Of a stretch of DNA of 17,120 nt, positions 6,906 through 14,220 are shown one piece after another (position 1 is the stretch's first letter; each line of letters starts with the position of its first letter). Under the pieces are notes generated by a model. That model worked only from the letters and a program-made list of their open reading frames with translations. It was not told the DNA's origin and ran no database searches. Made by a program: the position numbers and the translations under genes. This DNA comes from JALYUA01 sp038229875 (GTDB taxonomy: Bacteria; Acidobacteriota; Thermoanaerobaculia; UBA5066; Gp7-AA6), in the NCBI GenBank assembly GCA_038229875.1, contig JBBROA010000092.1, positions 1-17,120 of the forward strand. Direction: 5' to 3'.

Positions 6906-8200
6906 GAGGGAACCCGAAACTCGGATCCGTCGGTGGCGGAGCGGCCGGCGCAAGCCCGCTCGCGGTGCAGGCGCGCGATCTCGCCAAGGTGTACCGCCTG
7001 TACACGAACCCGAGCGACCGGCTCCGCGAGGTTCTCTTCCGCACCCCCCGGCACCGCGACTTCCAGGCTCTTTCGGGCGTTTCGTTCGACCTTCCCGCAG
7101 GCAAGGCGCTCGGTCTCATCGGAGAAAATGGCGCCGGCAAGTCCACTCTCTTGAAGATCGTCGCCGGCACCACCGCGCCGACCTCCGGCAAGGTGGAGCG
7201 GCGCGGCGTCGTGGCTTCGATCCTCGAGCTCGGAATGGGATTTCATCCGGAGTTCACGGGCCGCGAGAACGCCCGGATGAACGCGGCCCTCCTGGGACTG
7301 ACCGGACCCGAGATCCGCCAGCGGCTTCCGGAGATCCGCGACTTCGCCGAGCTCGGAGAGTTCTTCGACCGGCCGGTGCGGACCTACTCGTCGGGAATGG
7401 GCCTCCGGCTCGCGTTCGCCGTCGCCACTCACGCCAACGCCGACGTGCTCATCGTGGATGAAGCCCTCGCGGTCGGCGACGGCTACTTTCAGAAGAAGTC
7501 GATCGACCGAATCACGGAGTTCCAGCAGAGGGGAGGGACGCTCCTCTTCTGTTCCCACGCGCTCTACTACATCGCCCTCCTGTGCGACGAGGCGATCTGG
7601 CTGAAGAACGGCGCCGTGGCCGCGCAGGGACCTTCGCCCGAAGTGGTGCGGCAGTACGAGCGTTTTCTTCAGGAGAAGGAGCGGCGCCTCGACGTGTCGC
7701 CCACCATGTCTGAGCCGGCGAGCACCAACGGGCGGCGCCCCGCGCGGTTGACGGAAGTCCGTGTGCACGACGGCTCCGGCTATGCGCGCTCCGAGTTCGC
7801 GGCGGGGGAGACCGTCGCCGTCGACATTGAGTTCGAGACGGCCGATCCTTCGCTCGCGTTTCACGTGCGGGTCGGCGCGGATCGCGAAGACGGCGTCCAG
7901 GCGTTCGCGGTCGACACACGCGGCGAGCCGTGGGCGCCGCTCACCGGGCGCTCGCGCTACAGCCTGAAGCTGCTCTTCCCGGAGCTTCCCATCGCGCAGG
8001 GGGAGTTCCGCCTCTACGTCTTCCTGGGCGACGAGACGGCGCTCCATCTCCACGATCTCAAGATCCTGCGGCCCGGGTTTTCCGTCGTCGCGCCGGAGTA
8101 TTCCGTCGGTCTCCTGCGCCCGCCGCACGTGTGGTCGATCGAGCAGGAGGGCGCGGCCGGCCGGCGGCCCGCCGGTCTCTCCGCCGCCGCCCGGCGTTGA
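6902..8200 (+). CDS. wzt: Wzt-type ABC transporter ATPase for polysaccharide export, with C-terminal glycan-binding domain
   Basis: A 432-residue protein starting at GTG 6902, overlapping the previous stop as GTGA. The ATPase domain (~22-260) has Walker A GENGAGKST (74-82), the Wzt-type LELGMGFHPEFTGREN segment (~108-123), signature YSSGM (162-166), Walker B VLIVDE (182-187), and the switch His in CSHA (H219). Residues ~281-420 form a beta-rich extension (RLTEVRVHDG, ETVAVDIEFE, FPELPIAQGEFRLYVFLGD) typical of the Wzt C-terminal domain, which in studied O-antigen systems binds the finished glycan. The length fits two-domain Wzt. It would power export of undecaprenyl-linked glycan with an ABC-2 permease (Wzm), which is absent from the window. 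The downstream methyltransferase overlaps it by 4 nt. Confidence 0.93.
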   Translation: MRGNPKLGSVGGGAAGASPLAVQARDLAKVYRLYTNPSDRLREVLFRTPRHRDFQALSGVSFDLPAGKALGLIGENGAGKSTLLKIVAGTTAPTSGKVERRGVVASILELGMGFHPEFTGRENARMNAALLGLTGPEIRQRLPEIRDFAELGEFFDRPVRTYSSGMGLRLAFAVATHANADVLIVDEALAVGDGYFQKKSIDRITEFQQRGGTLLFCSHALYYIALLCDEAIWLKNGAVAAQGPSPEVVRQYERFLQEKERRLDVSPTMSEPASTNGRRPARLTEVRVHDGSGYARSEFAAGETVAVDIEFETADPSLAFHVRVGADREDGVQAFAVDTRGEPWAPLTGRSRYSLKLLFPELPIAQGEFRLYVFLGDETALHLHDLKILRPGFSVVAPEYSVGLLRPPHVWSIEQEGAAGRRPAGLSAAARR

Positions 8201-9291
8201 AGACCGGGCTCGCCTTCCTCGGGGATCCCGAGCCGTCGGGTTACGGCGATCGCTTCGCGCGGCTGCGCTGGAGGCGCGCGGTGGGTGCGGACCGCGATGT
8301 GGACCTGAACCCGGCCGATCTCGCGGCGAGCGCGTTCGCCGGAGCGGAGGTCTGGGCCGTGGTGCTCTGCCCCTCAGCCGTTCCCACAGGGGGGTTCTCG
8401 TTCGCACAGGTCTCTCGAGGGGCGGCCGGCGTCGCGGGGCGAATCTCGGGGACATCAGGATCGGCAGCGGCGCACACGCTGCGCGAGCTCGAGACCGCGC
8501 CTCCGGAGGCCGCCGCCGGATCGGCGCCGATGCTGGCGTTCCGGCTCGACGGGTGCGGCCCGCGGGCGGGAGAGTCTGTCGAGGTCTTCCTCGGAAGGCT
8601 CCTCGGGGACGCGGCCGCGGTCCCTTTGCCCGGATTCGGTGCCATGGTCCCGGACGACCCGTCCGACCGCGCGAGGTCCGAGCTGTCGGATCGAATTCCA
8701 ACGGGAATCCGTCGAGTGGCGGACGTGGGCTGCGGCTCTGGAGCGACGGGAGCGGCGTTGAAGAGCCGTGACCCGGGGCTCGAAGTCACCGGGATCGAAC
8801 GCGACCCCGCCGCGGCAGAGCGCGCCCGGCCGCGGCTCGACCGAGTGATCTGCGCGGATGCCGCGGCTGCGCTGTCTGACCTCTCCGCGCGCGGCGAACG
8901 CTTCGACGCGTTTCTCTTCGGCGACGTGCTCGAGCACACGGCGGATCCCGTCGCCGTCCTGTCGGCCGCCCGTGCCGCCGCGGCGCCGGGAGCGCTTCTC
9001 ATCGCGAGCGTGCCGAACGCGGGGCACCTTTCCGTCGTTCGCGACCTCGTGCTCGGCCGCTTCGATCCGGCACCCGCCGGACTGCTCGACGCAGGGCACC
9101 TGCGCTGGTTCACCCGCTCCTTCCTCGCGGAGGCGCTGGAAGAGGCCGGCTGGCGGGTGTCGTCGATCGACGGCCTGGAAGGCGCTCCTGCTTCCGGCGC
9201 CGCGGGATTCCTAGAGTCGGTCGCGGGGCTGCCGGGGCTCGAGCCGAGCCTGCTGTCGGTGTACCAGTGGATCGCGGTCGCTTCGGCCTGA
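8197..9291 (+). CDS. SAM-dependent methyltransferase with an extra N-terminal domain
   Basis: A 364-residue protein from TTG 8197, which overlaps the previous stop as TTGA; GTG 8281 is the next in-frame option. The C-terminal ~190 residues are a class I methyltransferase: motif I ADVGCGSG (175-182), acidic EVTGIERD after the second strand, FGDVLEHTADP (241-251) and a post-motif SVPNAGHLS, as in Methyltransf_23/11-type enzymes. The first ~165 residues are not methyltransferase; fragments such as GAEVWAVVLCPSAVP, GVAGRI and VPLPGFGAM faintly recall a GT2 fold without catalytic acids. Position directly behind a Wzt-type ATPase suggests sugar methylation, possibly a chain-terminating cap. The start codon is less certain than the product class. 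Confidence 0.85.
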   Translation: MKTGLAFLGDPEPSGYGDRFARLRWRRAVGADRDVDLNPADLAASAFAGAEVWAVVLCPSAVPTGGFSFAQVSRGAAGVAGRISGTSGSAAAHTLRELETAPPEAAAGSAPMLAFRLDGCGPRAGESVEVFLGRLLGDAAAVPLPGFGAMVPDDPSDRARSELSDRIPTGIRRVADVGCGSGATGAALKSRDPGLEVTGIERDPAAAERARPRLDRVICADAAAALSDLSARGERFDAFLFGDVLEHTADPVAVLSAARAAAAPGALLIASVPNAGHLSVVRDLVLGRFDPAPAGLLDAGHLRWFTRSFLAEALEEAGWRVSSIDGLEGAPASGAAGFLESVAGLPGLEPSLLSVYQWIAVASA

Positions 9292-9302
9292 CGGACGCTC
9301 CA

Positions 9303-10313
9303 TTGCGCGTCGCGTATCTCCTCGAATCGACGGAGCTCTCCGGCGGGGTCCGCGTGGCGCTTCTGCAGGCCGAGACCCTGGCGCGCCGCGGCCATCGCGT
9401 GTCGGTCGTCTCTCAGGCTCCCGAGCCGCGCTGGTTCCCGCTGTCGCGCGCCCGATTCGAGAGGCGCTCATTCGCGGAGTCCCGGGAGCTCGCGGCGGCC
9501 GACGTGCGCGTCGCGACGTTCTGGACCACGGCCGCGCCGGCGCTCGCGGGGGCGGCCGGACCCGTCTTCCACCTGAGCCAGGGGTACGAAGCATCCTTTT
9601 CGTTTTATGCGGACCGCCGCGCCGAGATCGAAGCCGCGTACCGCCTGCCGACCCGCAAGCTCGCGGTCTCGTCCTCTCTTGCCGCGCGGCTCGAGGATGC
9701 GGGGCACGGGCCCGTCGAGAACGTCGGCCAGGCGTTCGACGGCGCGGGCTTCTTTCCGTCGTCCTCCGAGGTGTCTCCGGACGTTCCGGTCGTGCTGATG
9801 GTCGGGCCCCACGGCGCCGACGTGAAAGGAATTGGCGTCGGGCTGGAAGGCCTGGCGCTCCTGCGCGAGCGCGGAGGAGTTTTCCGCCTGCGCCGGATCG
9901 CGGTCGAGGCGCCGACGCCCGAGGAATCGGGATGGAACGTGATCGACGACTACCATCGGGCGCTGCCGCCCGAGCGCATGCCGTTCGCGTATCGCGCCTC
10001 CGACCTCTTCCTCGGACCCACCCGTCCGGAGGAGGGATTCGGCCTGCCCATCCTGGAGGCGCTCGCGTGCGGAGTTCCCTGTCTCCTGTCCGACACACCC
10101 GGGAATCGGGAGATCGCAGGAGACGCGGCCTCGTACTTCTCTGACGGCGACCCGGAGGCGCTCGCGGCGGCGGTCCCCGCCGTGCTGGCGCCGGAGGCGA
10201 GATCCCGCGCGCGGCGCGACGGACCGGCAGTCGTCCGCCGGTTCGATCCGGCGCTCGTCGCGGAGCGGCTCGAAGCGGCGTTCGACCGCGCCCTCGCGGA
10301 GACCCGACCGTGA
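9303..10313 (+). CDS. GT4-family (GT-B fold) glycosyltransferase
   Basis: From TTG 9303 the protein is 336 residues and opens with the classic GT-B first strand LRVAYLLESTELSGGVRVAL; a GTG at 9267 would add 12 residues and overlap the previous gene by 25 nt. A weak GGA lies 7 nt before 9303. The C-terminal Rossmann half has VPVVLMVGPHGADVKG (~161-176) and the EX7E donor-binding motif in EEGFGLPILEALACGVP (E244, E252), followed by SDTPGNREIAG. It would transfer a nucleotide-activated sugar to a growing glycan at the inner membrane face. The WxxP-rich middle section and ELSGGVRV recall WsaF/rhamnan-type enzymes, but donor and linkage cannot be read from sequence. It overlaps the next gene by 4 nt (GTGA). 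Confidence 0.9.
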   Translation: MRVAYLLESTELSGGVRVALLQAETLARRGHRVSVVSQAPEPRWFPLSRARFERRSFAESRELAAADVRVATFWTTAAPALAGAAGPVFHLSQGYEASFSFYADRRAEIEAAYRLPTRKLAVSSSLAARLEDAGHGPVENVGQAFDGAGFFPSSSEVSPDVPVVLMVGPHGADVKGIGVGLEGLALLRERGGVFRLRRIAVEAPTPEESGWNVIDDYHRALPPERMPFAYRASDLFLGPTRPEEGFGLPILEALACGVPCLLSDTPGNREIAGDAASYFSDGDPEALAAAVPAVLAPEARSRARRDGPAVVRRFDPALVAERLEAAFDRALAETRP

Positions 10314-11359
10314 GGCCGGACGTCACCGCGGTCGTGGTCAACTACCGCCAGGCCCCGCTCGCCCGGGAGTGCACCGCGACGCTTCGGGACGCGTTTTCCC
10401 GCGAGGGGATCGCCGGAGAGATCGTCCTGGTGGACTGCGGATCCGGCGAGAGCGAGGCCGAGGACCTCCGCTCGATCGGCGCCGACGCGCTCGTCGCTCT
10501 CGCCGACAACCGGGGGTACGCGGGGGGCGTGAACGCGGGGCTCGCGCGGGCGCGGGGCGCCCGTCTGCTGATCTCGAACGCCGACGTGCTGTTCCGTCCG
10601 GGCGCGGTGTCCGCTCTGATCGCCGCGGCCGGCGAGCCGGGCACGGGCGCCGCCGCGCCGGTCTGCGAATGGGATTCGGAGGGCCGGCTGCTGCTTCCTC
10701 CCGGGTTCGACCCGGGATTCCTGGGAGAGATCGGCCTCTTCGCGACGGGGCGCTCGCCCGCGTCGGACGACCGGCGCTTCGCCCGCTTCGCCCGCGAGGC
10801 CGTGTCTCTCTGGACGCGAGGGGGGCGCGCGCGCCATTTGAGCGGGGCCGTCCTCGCGGTCTCGCGCGAGGTGTTCGACCGCGTCGGCCGCTTCGATGAG
10901 CGCTTTCCCTTCGAGTACGAGGAGACGGAGTGGGAGAGCCGGGTGAGGCGTGCCGGCCTCCGCCTGACCGTCGCACCGGCGGCCCGGGTGCGGCACCTCT
11001 GGGGCAGAAGCGCGTCGGGCGATCCCGAGACCGTTCGACGCCGCGCCGCGTCGCGCCGGCTCTTCCGGCACCGGCAATACGGGCGCGCCGGACGCGCGCT
11101 GCTCGAGCGTGCGGAGCGCCGGGTCCGCCCACATCGCTTTCCGATCCGGACGATCGGCGAGATCCCGGCGCGCCCCGGCGCCTGGATCGCCCTCTCTCCG
11201 CATGCCTCCCGGATCCCCTTCGCGGGCGCGGACCTGTCCAGGCCGTTTTGCATCCCGGCGGAGCTCGCTTCGTCTCTTCCGCCGGAAGACTGGTTCTGCA
11301 CGGTCTTCTCCGGCGTAGACGGGCGGCCCGCGGAAACCTTCGTCGTGGCGCGCCCGTGA
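10310..11359 (+). CDS. GT2-family glycosyltransferase (rhamnosyltransferase-like)
   Basis: A 349-residue protein from GTG 10310. The N-terminal GT-A domain starts VTAVVVNYRQ, has VDCGSGE (41-47), DNRGYAGGVNAGL (66-78) and ISNADV with the metal-site variant N-A-D (90-92), as in rhamnosyltransferase-like GT2 enzymes where NPD or NAD replaces DXD. GAVLAVSREVFDRVGRFDERF and YEETEWESRVRRAG (203-216) form the acceptor and catalytic-base region. The last ~80 residues (from ~270) are an unassigned extension ending in FVVARP. It probably adds a deoxyhexose or similar sugar to the surface glycan. Both ends overlap neighbours by 4 nt, so it is translated within a coupled operon. Confidence 0.9.
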   Translation: MRPDVTAVVVNYRQAPLARECTATLRDAFSREGIAGEIVLVDCGSGESEAEDLRSIGADALVALADNRGYAGGVNAGLARARGARLLISNADVLFRPGAVSALIAAAGEPGTGAAAPVCEWDSEGRLLLPPGFDPGFLGEIGLFATGRSPASDDRRFARFAREAVSLWTRGGRARHLSGAVLAVSREVFDRVGRFDERFPFEYEETEWESRVRRAGLRLTVAPAARVRHLWGRSASGDPETVRRRAASRRLFRHRQYGRAGRALLERAERRVRPHRFPIRTIGEIPARPGAWIALSPHASRIPFAGADLSRPFCIPAELASSLPPEDWFCTVFSGVDGRPAETFVVARP

Positions 11360-12291
11360 CGTTCGCGATCCGCGAGGCCACGGCCGCCGACGCGCCCGGA
11401 ATCCGGCAGCTCTTCGCGCGGGCTTTCGGCGCAGAGCTTTCGGATGCGGAGTGGCGCTGGAAATTCGAGCAGGACCCCGACGGCTGGTACGCGATCGTCG
11501 CCGAGGAGGCCGGCGAGATCGTAGCCAACTACGCCGGGTGGGGGATGCGGTTCTCGCTCGACGGGCAGGAGACGCTCCTCTATTCCGTCGGCGACGTCGC
11601 GACGGACCGGCGCGCGCGCGGCCTCGGGAAAGACGTGTACCGCGCGATGGCCGGCGCCTTCTACGAAACCGTCGGCGCGCGCGGCGTCCCCTTCTGTTTC
11701 GGTTTTCCGAACGCGCGCGCTCTCGCGATCAGTCACCGCCTGATCGGCTCGCGGACTCTGTTCCCGATCCGCGAGGTGCGGCTGCCCGTGACCTCCTTAC
11801 CTCCTCCGCCCGCCGCCGCGCAGTCGGGGGAATTCGTCGGCGAGGCGTTCGACGCGCTCTGGGCGTCGTCTCGCGGCGCGATCCGGTCCGGCGCATGGCG
11901 CGACCGGGCTCGCGCGAACTGGAGGTTCCACGCGCGACCCACGCGGTACTACCGGATGGTGTGGGTCGACGGCCCGGGCGGAATGACGTCCTGGGCGGCC
12001 CTCTCCGTCACGGGGGAGCGGGCGCTCGTCGCCGACTGGCTCGCGGTCGAGGGCGGCGCGGGCCTCCCGGAGCTGCTCGCGGCGGCAGCGTCCGAGGCGT
12101 CAAAGCTCGGCGCGCGGGAGCTCGTGCTCTGGGAGACGCCGGGCGGCCCGGGCCGCGACGCGATCTCGCGGCTTCCCGGGGAGCGGGCCGATGCGGGGTT
12201 TCCGCTGATCGTCCGCTCATTCGATGTCGACGCCGTGCGCCGGTTCTCGGAGGCGGCCCACCTGGTGCCCGCGCTGTATGACCTCGTCTGA
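11356..12291 (+). CDS. GNAT-family N-acyltransferase
   Basis: A 311-residue protein from GTG 11356, overlapping the GT2 stop as GTGA. The N-terminal half is GNAT: FAIREATAADAPGIRQLF opening, LLYSVGDVATD strand, and the acyl-CoA pyrophosphate loop RARGLGK (R86-x-x-G89-x-G91), then FCFGFPNARALAISHRLIG. Residues ~140-311 form a second alpha/beta half (SWAALSV, ALVADWLAVEG, ARELVLWETPG) that may be a degenerate second GNAT fold. In this context it most likely acylates an amino sugar or a glycan precursor in the cytosol, though protein or small-molecule substrates are possible. It is the last gene of run A; a 42-nt gap follows. Confidence 0.85.
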   Translation: MTFAIREATAADAPGIRQLFARAFGAELSDAEWRWKFEQDPDGWYAIVAEEAGEIVANYAGWGMRFSLDGQETLLYSVGDVATDRRARGLGKDVYRAMAGAFYETVGARGVPFCFGFPNARALAISHRLIGSRTLFPIREVRLPVTSLPPPPAAAQSGEFVGEAFDALWASSRGAIRSGAWRDRARANWRFHARPTRYYRMVWVDGPGGMTSWAALSVTGERALVADWLAVEGGAGLPELLAAAASEASKLGARELVLWETPGGPGRDAISRLPGERADAGFPLIVRSFDVDAVRRFSEAAHLVPALYDLV

Positions 12292-12309
12292 GCGATTCAC
12301 CTGAACAGA

Positions 12310-12315
12310 TAAACT
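12310..12315 (+). promoter_or_regulatory. Possible -10 box TAAACT before the PIG-L/GT2 gene
   Basis: TAAACT lies in the only gap (12292-12333) between runs A and B, in a locally A-rich stretch, 18 nt before ATG 12334. The same hexamer precedes run C (15628). No clear -35 is seen. GGAAAG at 12318-12323 is a plausible Shine-Dalgarno at 10 nt from the ATG. Confidence 0.3.
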
Positions 12316-12333
12316 GCGGAAAGAAAACGAAGG

Positions 12334-14220
12334 ATGCCGTTGGACGAAGGGTCCCTGATCCCCTATCAGGCAAGCGAGCTCGTGGCGGGACGCCTGCTGG
12401 TGCTCGGCGCGCATCCCGACGACGATGCGCTCGGGGCGGGCGGGACGCTCGCCCTGAATGCCTCGGCGAAGGCCTTTCGGATCTGGATTGCGACCGACGG
12501 GACGCGGCAGGAAGGCGTCGTCTCGGGCGAAGAGGAGTCGTATGGGAGGCTGCGCCGCGAAGAGTCGCGCCGCTCCGCCCGAGCTCTCAACGTTCCCGAG
12601 CCCGTCTTCGGAGGACTTCCGGACCGCGGCCTCGCGGAGCGGCGCGCGGAGCTTTCCGCCGCGCTCGCCACGCAGATCGCGGAGGTCCAGCCGGAGCTGA
12701 TCCTCTGCCCGTCGCCCGTCGAGATCCACCCGGACCACCGGGCGCTCGCCGAGGCGCTCTTCGAGCTCGTCGCCGGCTCGCGTCCGGAGGACCCGGACCA
12801 CGATCTCTACCGCTTCCTGCAGATCGCGTTCTACGAGATCTCGCACCCGATCCTTCCGAACGTGCTCGTGGACGTTTCCGCAGCGGCGGCGCGAAAGCGC
12901 GAGGCGCTCGCGGCCTTCGTCTCGCAGCAGGAAGTCCGCGACTATGCCGGGGCCGTCTCCGGGTTGAACGCCTACCGGCGGCTGACTCTCTCCGGGTCGG
13001 GCCCCGTCGAGGCGTTCCGGCTGGTCTCGTACGCGGAGCTCTCCGCGATGTCTCTCGAGTCGTTCCGGCGGTCGATCGGGCCGAGCGGAAACGCGGATGG
13101 CTCGCTCCCTCCGGTCGGGATCTCGGTCGTCGTTCGCACGCGCAACCGTCCGGCGCTCCTGCGGGAGGCGCTCGGGAGCCTGAAGGCGCAGACCTCGCGG
13201 CCGAGGCAGGTCGTGGTGGTCAACGACGGGGGAGCGCCGCTTGGGTCCCTCGACGAATTTCGTGACGCGTGGGAGCTCATCGTCGAAGAGTTTCCGGAGC
13301 GCCGCGGACGATCGGCGGCGGCCAACCGGGGCGTTCAACTCGCCACCTCCGAGCTCGTCGGATTTCTCGACGACGACGACCTCCTCGCGCCGGACCACTT
13401 CGAGCGTCTGTCGCGCGCCTGGGCCTCGGGGCCCGAACCGGTCGTGTACTCCGACGCCGTCACGGCGGTGTACACCGCGGCGGACGAGGGCTGGGTTCCC
13501 GGCCATCGCGGCGTGCAGTACTCGCTCGACTACGACCCCGACTACCTGCTGCTCGCCAATTACATCCCGCTGCACACGTTGCTTCTGCCGCGGTCGCTCT
13601 TCCTGGCCGCCGGGGGCTTCGACGAGGCGATGGAGTACTCGGAGGACTGGGATTTCTTAATCCGTCTGTCCGCGCTGACCAGCTTCCGGCACGTGCGGGC
13701 GATCACCTGCGAATACCGCCAGTTTCAGGACAGGCACGGAGAGTCGGGACATGTCGCCGCGGGCGCCGCCGCGTTTCAGGACGCGCGGCAACAGATCTAT
13801 GCGCGTTATGCCTCCCGGCGCACCGAGGCAGGCCTCGCCCGCGTGTTCGACCGGATACGGGCTCAGATCGTGTTCTGGTACGAACGCGATTTCGCCTCGC
13901 AGGGGGAGCTGCTCTATCAGCGGGAGAGCCACCGCCGGCTGTCGGATCGGGCCGCCGCGGGCGACACCGCGAGGACCGAGGTCCGGGAGGAGAGGCGCCG
14001 CGTCTCCGAGCTCCAGACGGAGCGCGCCCGGCTCATGGCCGAAAACGAGCTCGTGCACGCGCGCCTCGCGGATGTGTTCGGAGCGAACGAGCGATATGAC
14101 GGGCAGCTCTCCGCGATGCGCGCCGAGGCGGAGCGGCTCAGCGGGATCCTGCAGCAGATCTATTCGTCCCGCATGTGGCAGATCCACCTGATGATCGACC
14201 GGTTCCGCGGCCGTCGGTGA
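12334..14220 (+). CDS. Fusion: PIG-L (LmbE) deacetylase + GT2 glycosyltransferase + C-terminal coiled coil
   Basis: A 628-residue, apparently three-part protein. Residues ~18-235: PIG-L/LmbE zinc-dependent N-deacetylase, with AHPDDDALGAGG (H27, D29, D30) and HPDH (132-135). By analogy to MshB, D29 is the base, and H27, D30 and H135 bind zinc; the usual HPDDE is HPDDD here. Residues ~261-480: GT2 domain with ISVVVRTRNRP, VVVNDGG, LDDDD (DXD, 346-349) and EYSEDWDFLIRL (434-445, base region). Residues ~535-610 are charged heptad-like helix, ending SSRMWQIHLMIDRFRGRR, a basic amphipathic tail common in polysaccharide GTs. It could de-N-acetylate an amino sugar and add a sugar in one polypeptide. 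ATG 12334 is preferred; TTG 12340, 6 nt after GAAGG, is an alternative. Confidence 0.93.
   Translation: MPLDEGSLIPYQASELVAGRLLVLGAHPDDDALGAGGTLALNASAKAFRIWIATDGTRQEGVVSGEEESYGRLRREESRRSARALNVPEPVFGGLPDRGLAERRAELSAALATQIAEVQPELILCPSPVEIHPDHRALAEALFELVAGSRPEDPDHDLYRFLQIAFYEISHPILPNVLVDVSAAAARKREALAAFVSQQEVRDYAGAVSGLNAYRRLTLSGSGPVEAFRLVSYAELSAMSLESFRRSIGPSGNADGSLPPVGISVVVRTRNRPALLREALGSLKAQTSRPRQVVVVNDGGAPLGSLDEFRDAWELIVEEFPERRGRSAAANRGVQLATSELVGFLDDDDLLAPDHFERLSRAWASGPEPVVYSDAVTAVYTAADEGWVPGHRGVQYSLDYDPDYLLLANYIPLHTLLLPRSLFLAAGGFDEAMEYSEDWDFLIRLSALTSFRHVRAITCEYRQFQDRHGESGHVAAGAAAFQDARQQIYARYASRRTEAGLARVFDRIRAQIVFWYERDFASQGELLYQRESHRRLSDRAAAGDTARTEVREERRRVSELQTERARLMAENELVHARLADVFGANERYDGQLSAMRAEAERLSGILQQIYSSRMWQIHLMIDRFRGRR

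Noticed and set aside
6839..8701. 620-codon - strand frame antisense to the ABC ATPase and methyltransferase
   Set aside because: Low-complexity Arg/Pro-rich product; the sense strand has Walker and methyltransferase motifs.
10342..11736. 464-codon - strand frame antisense to the GT2 and GNAT genes
   Set aside because: No recognisable domain, extreme Arg/Ser content, and the opposite strand carries intact enzymes.
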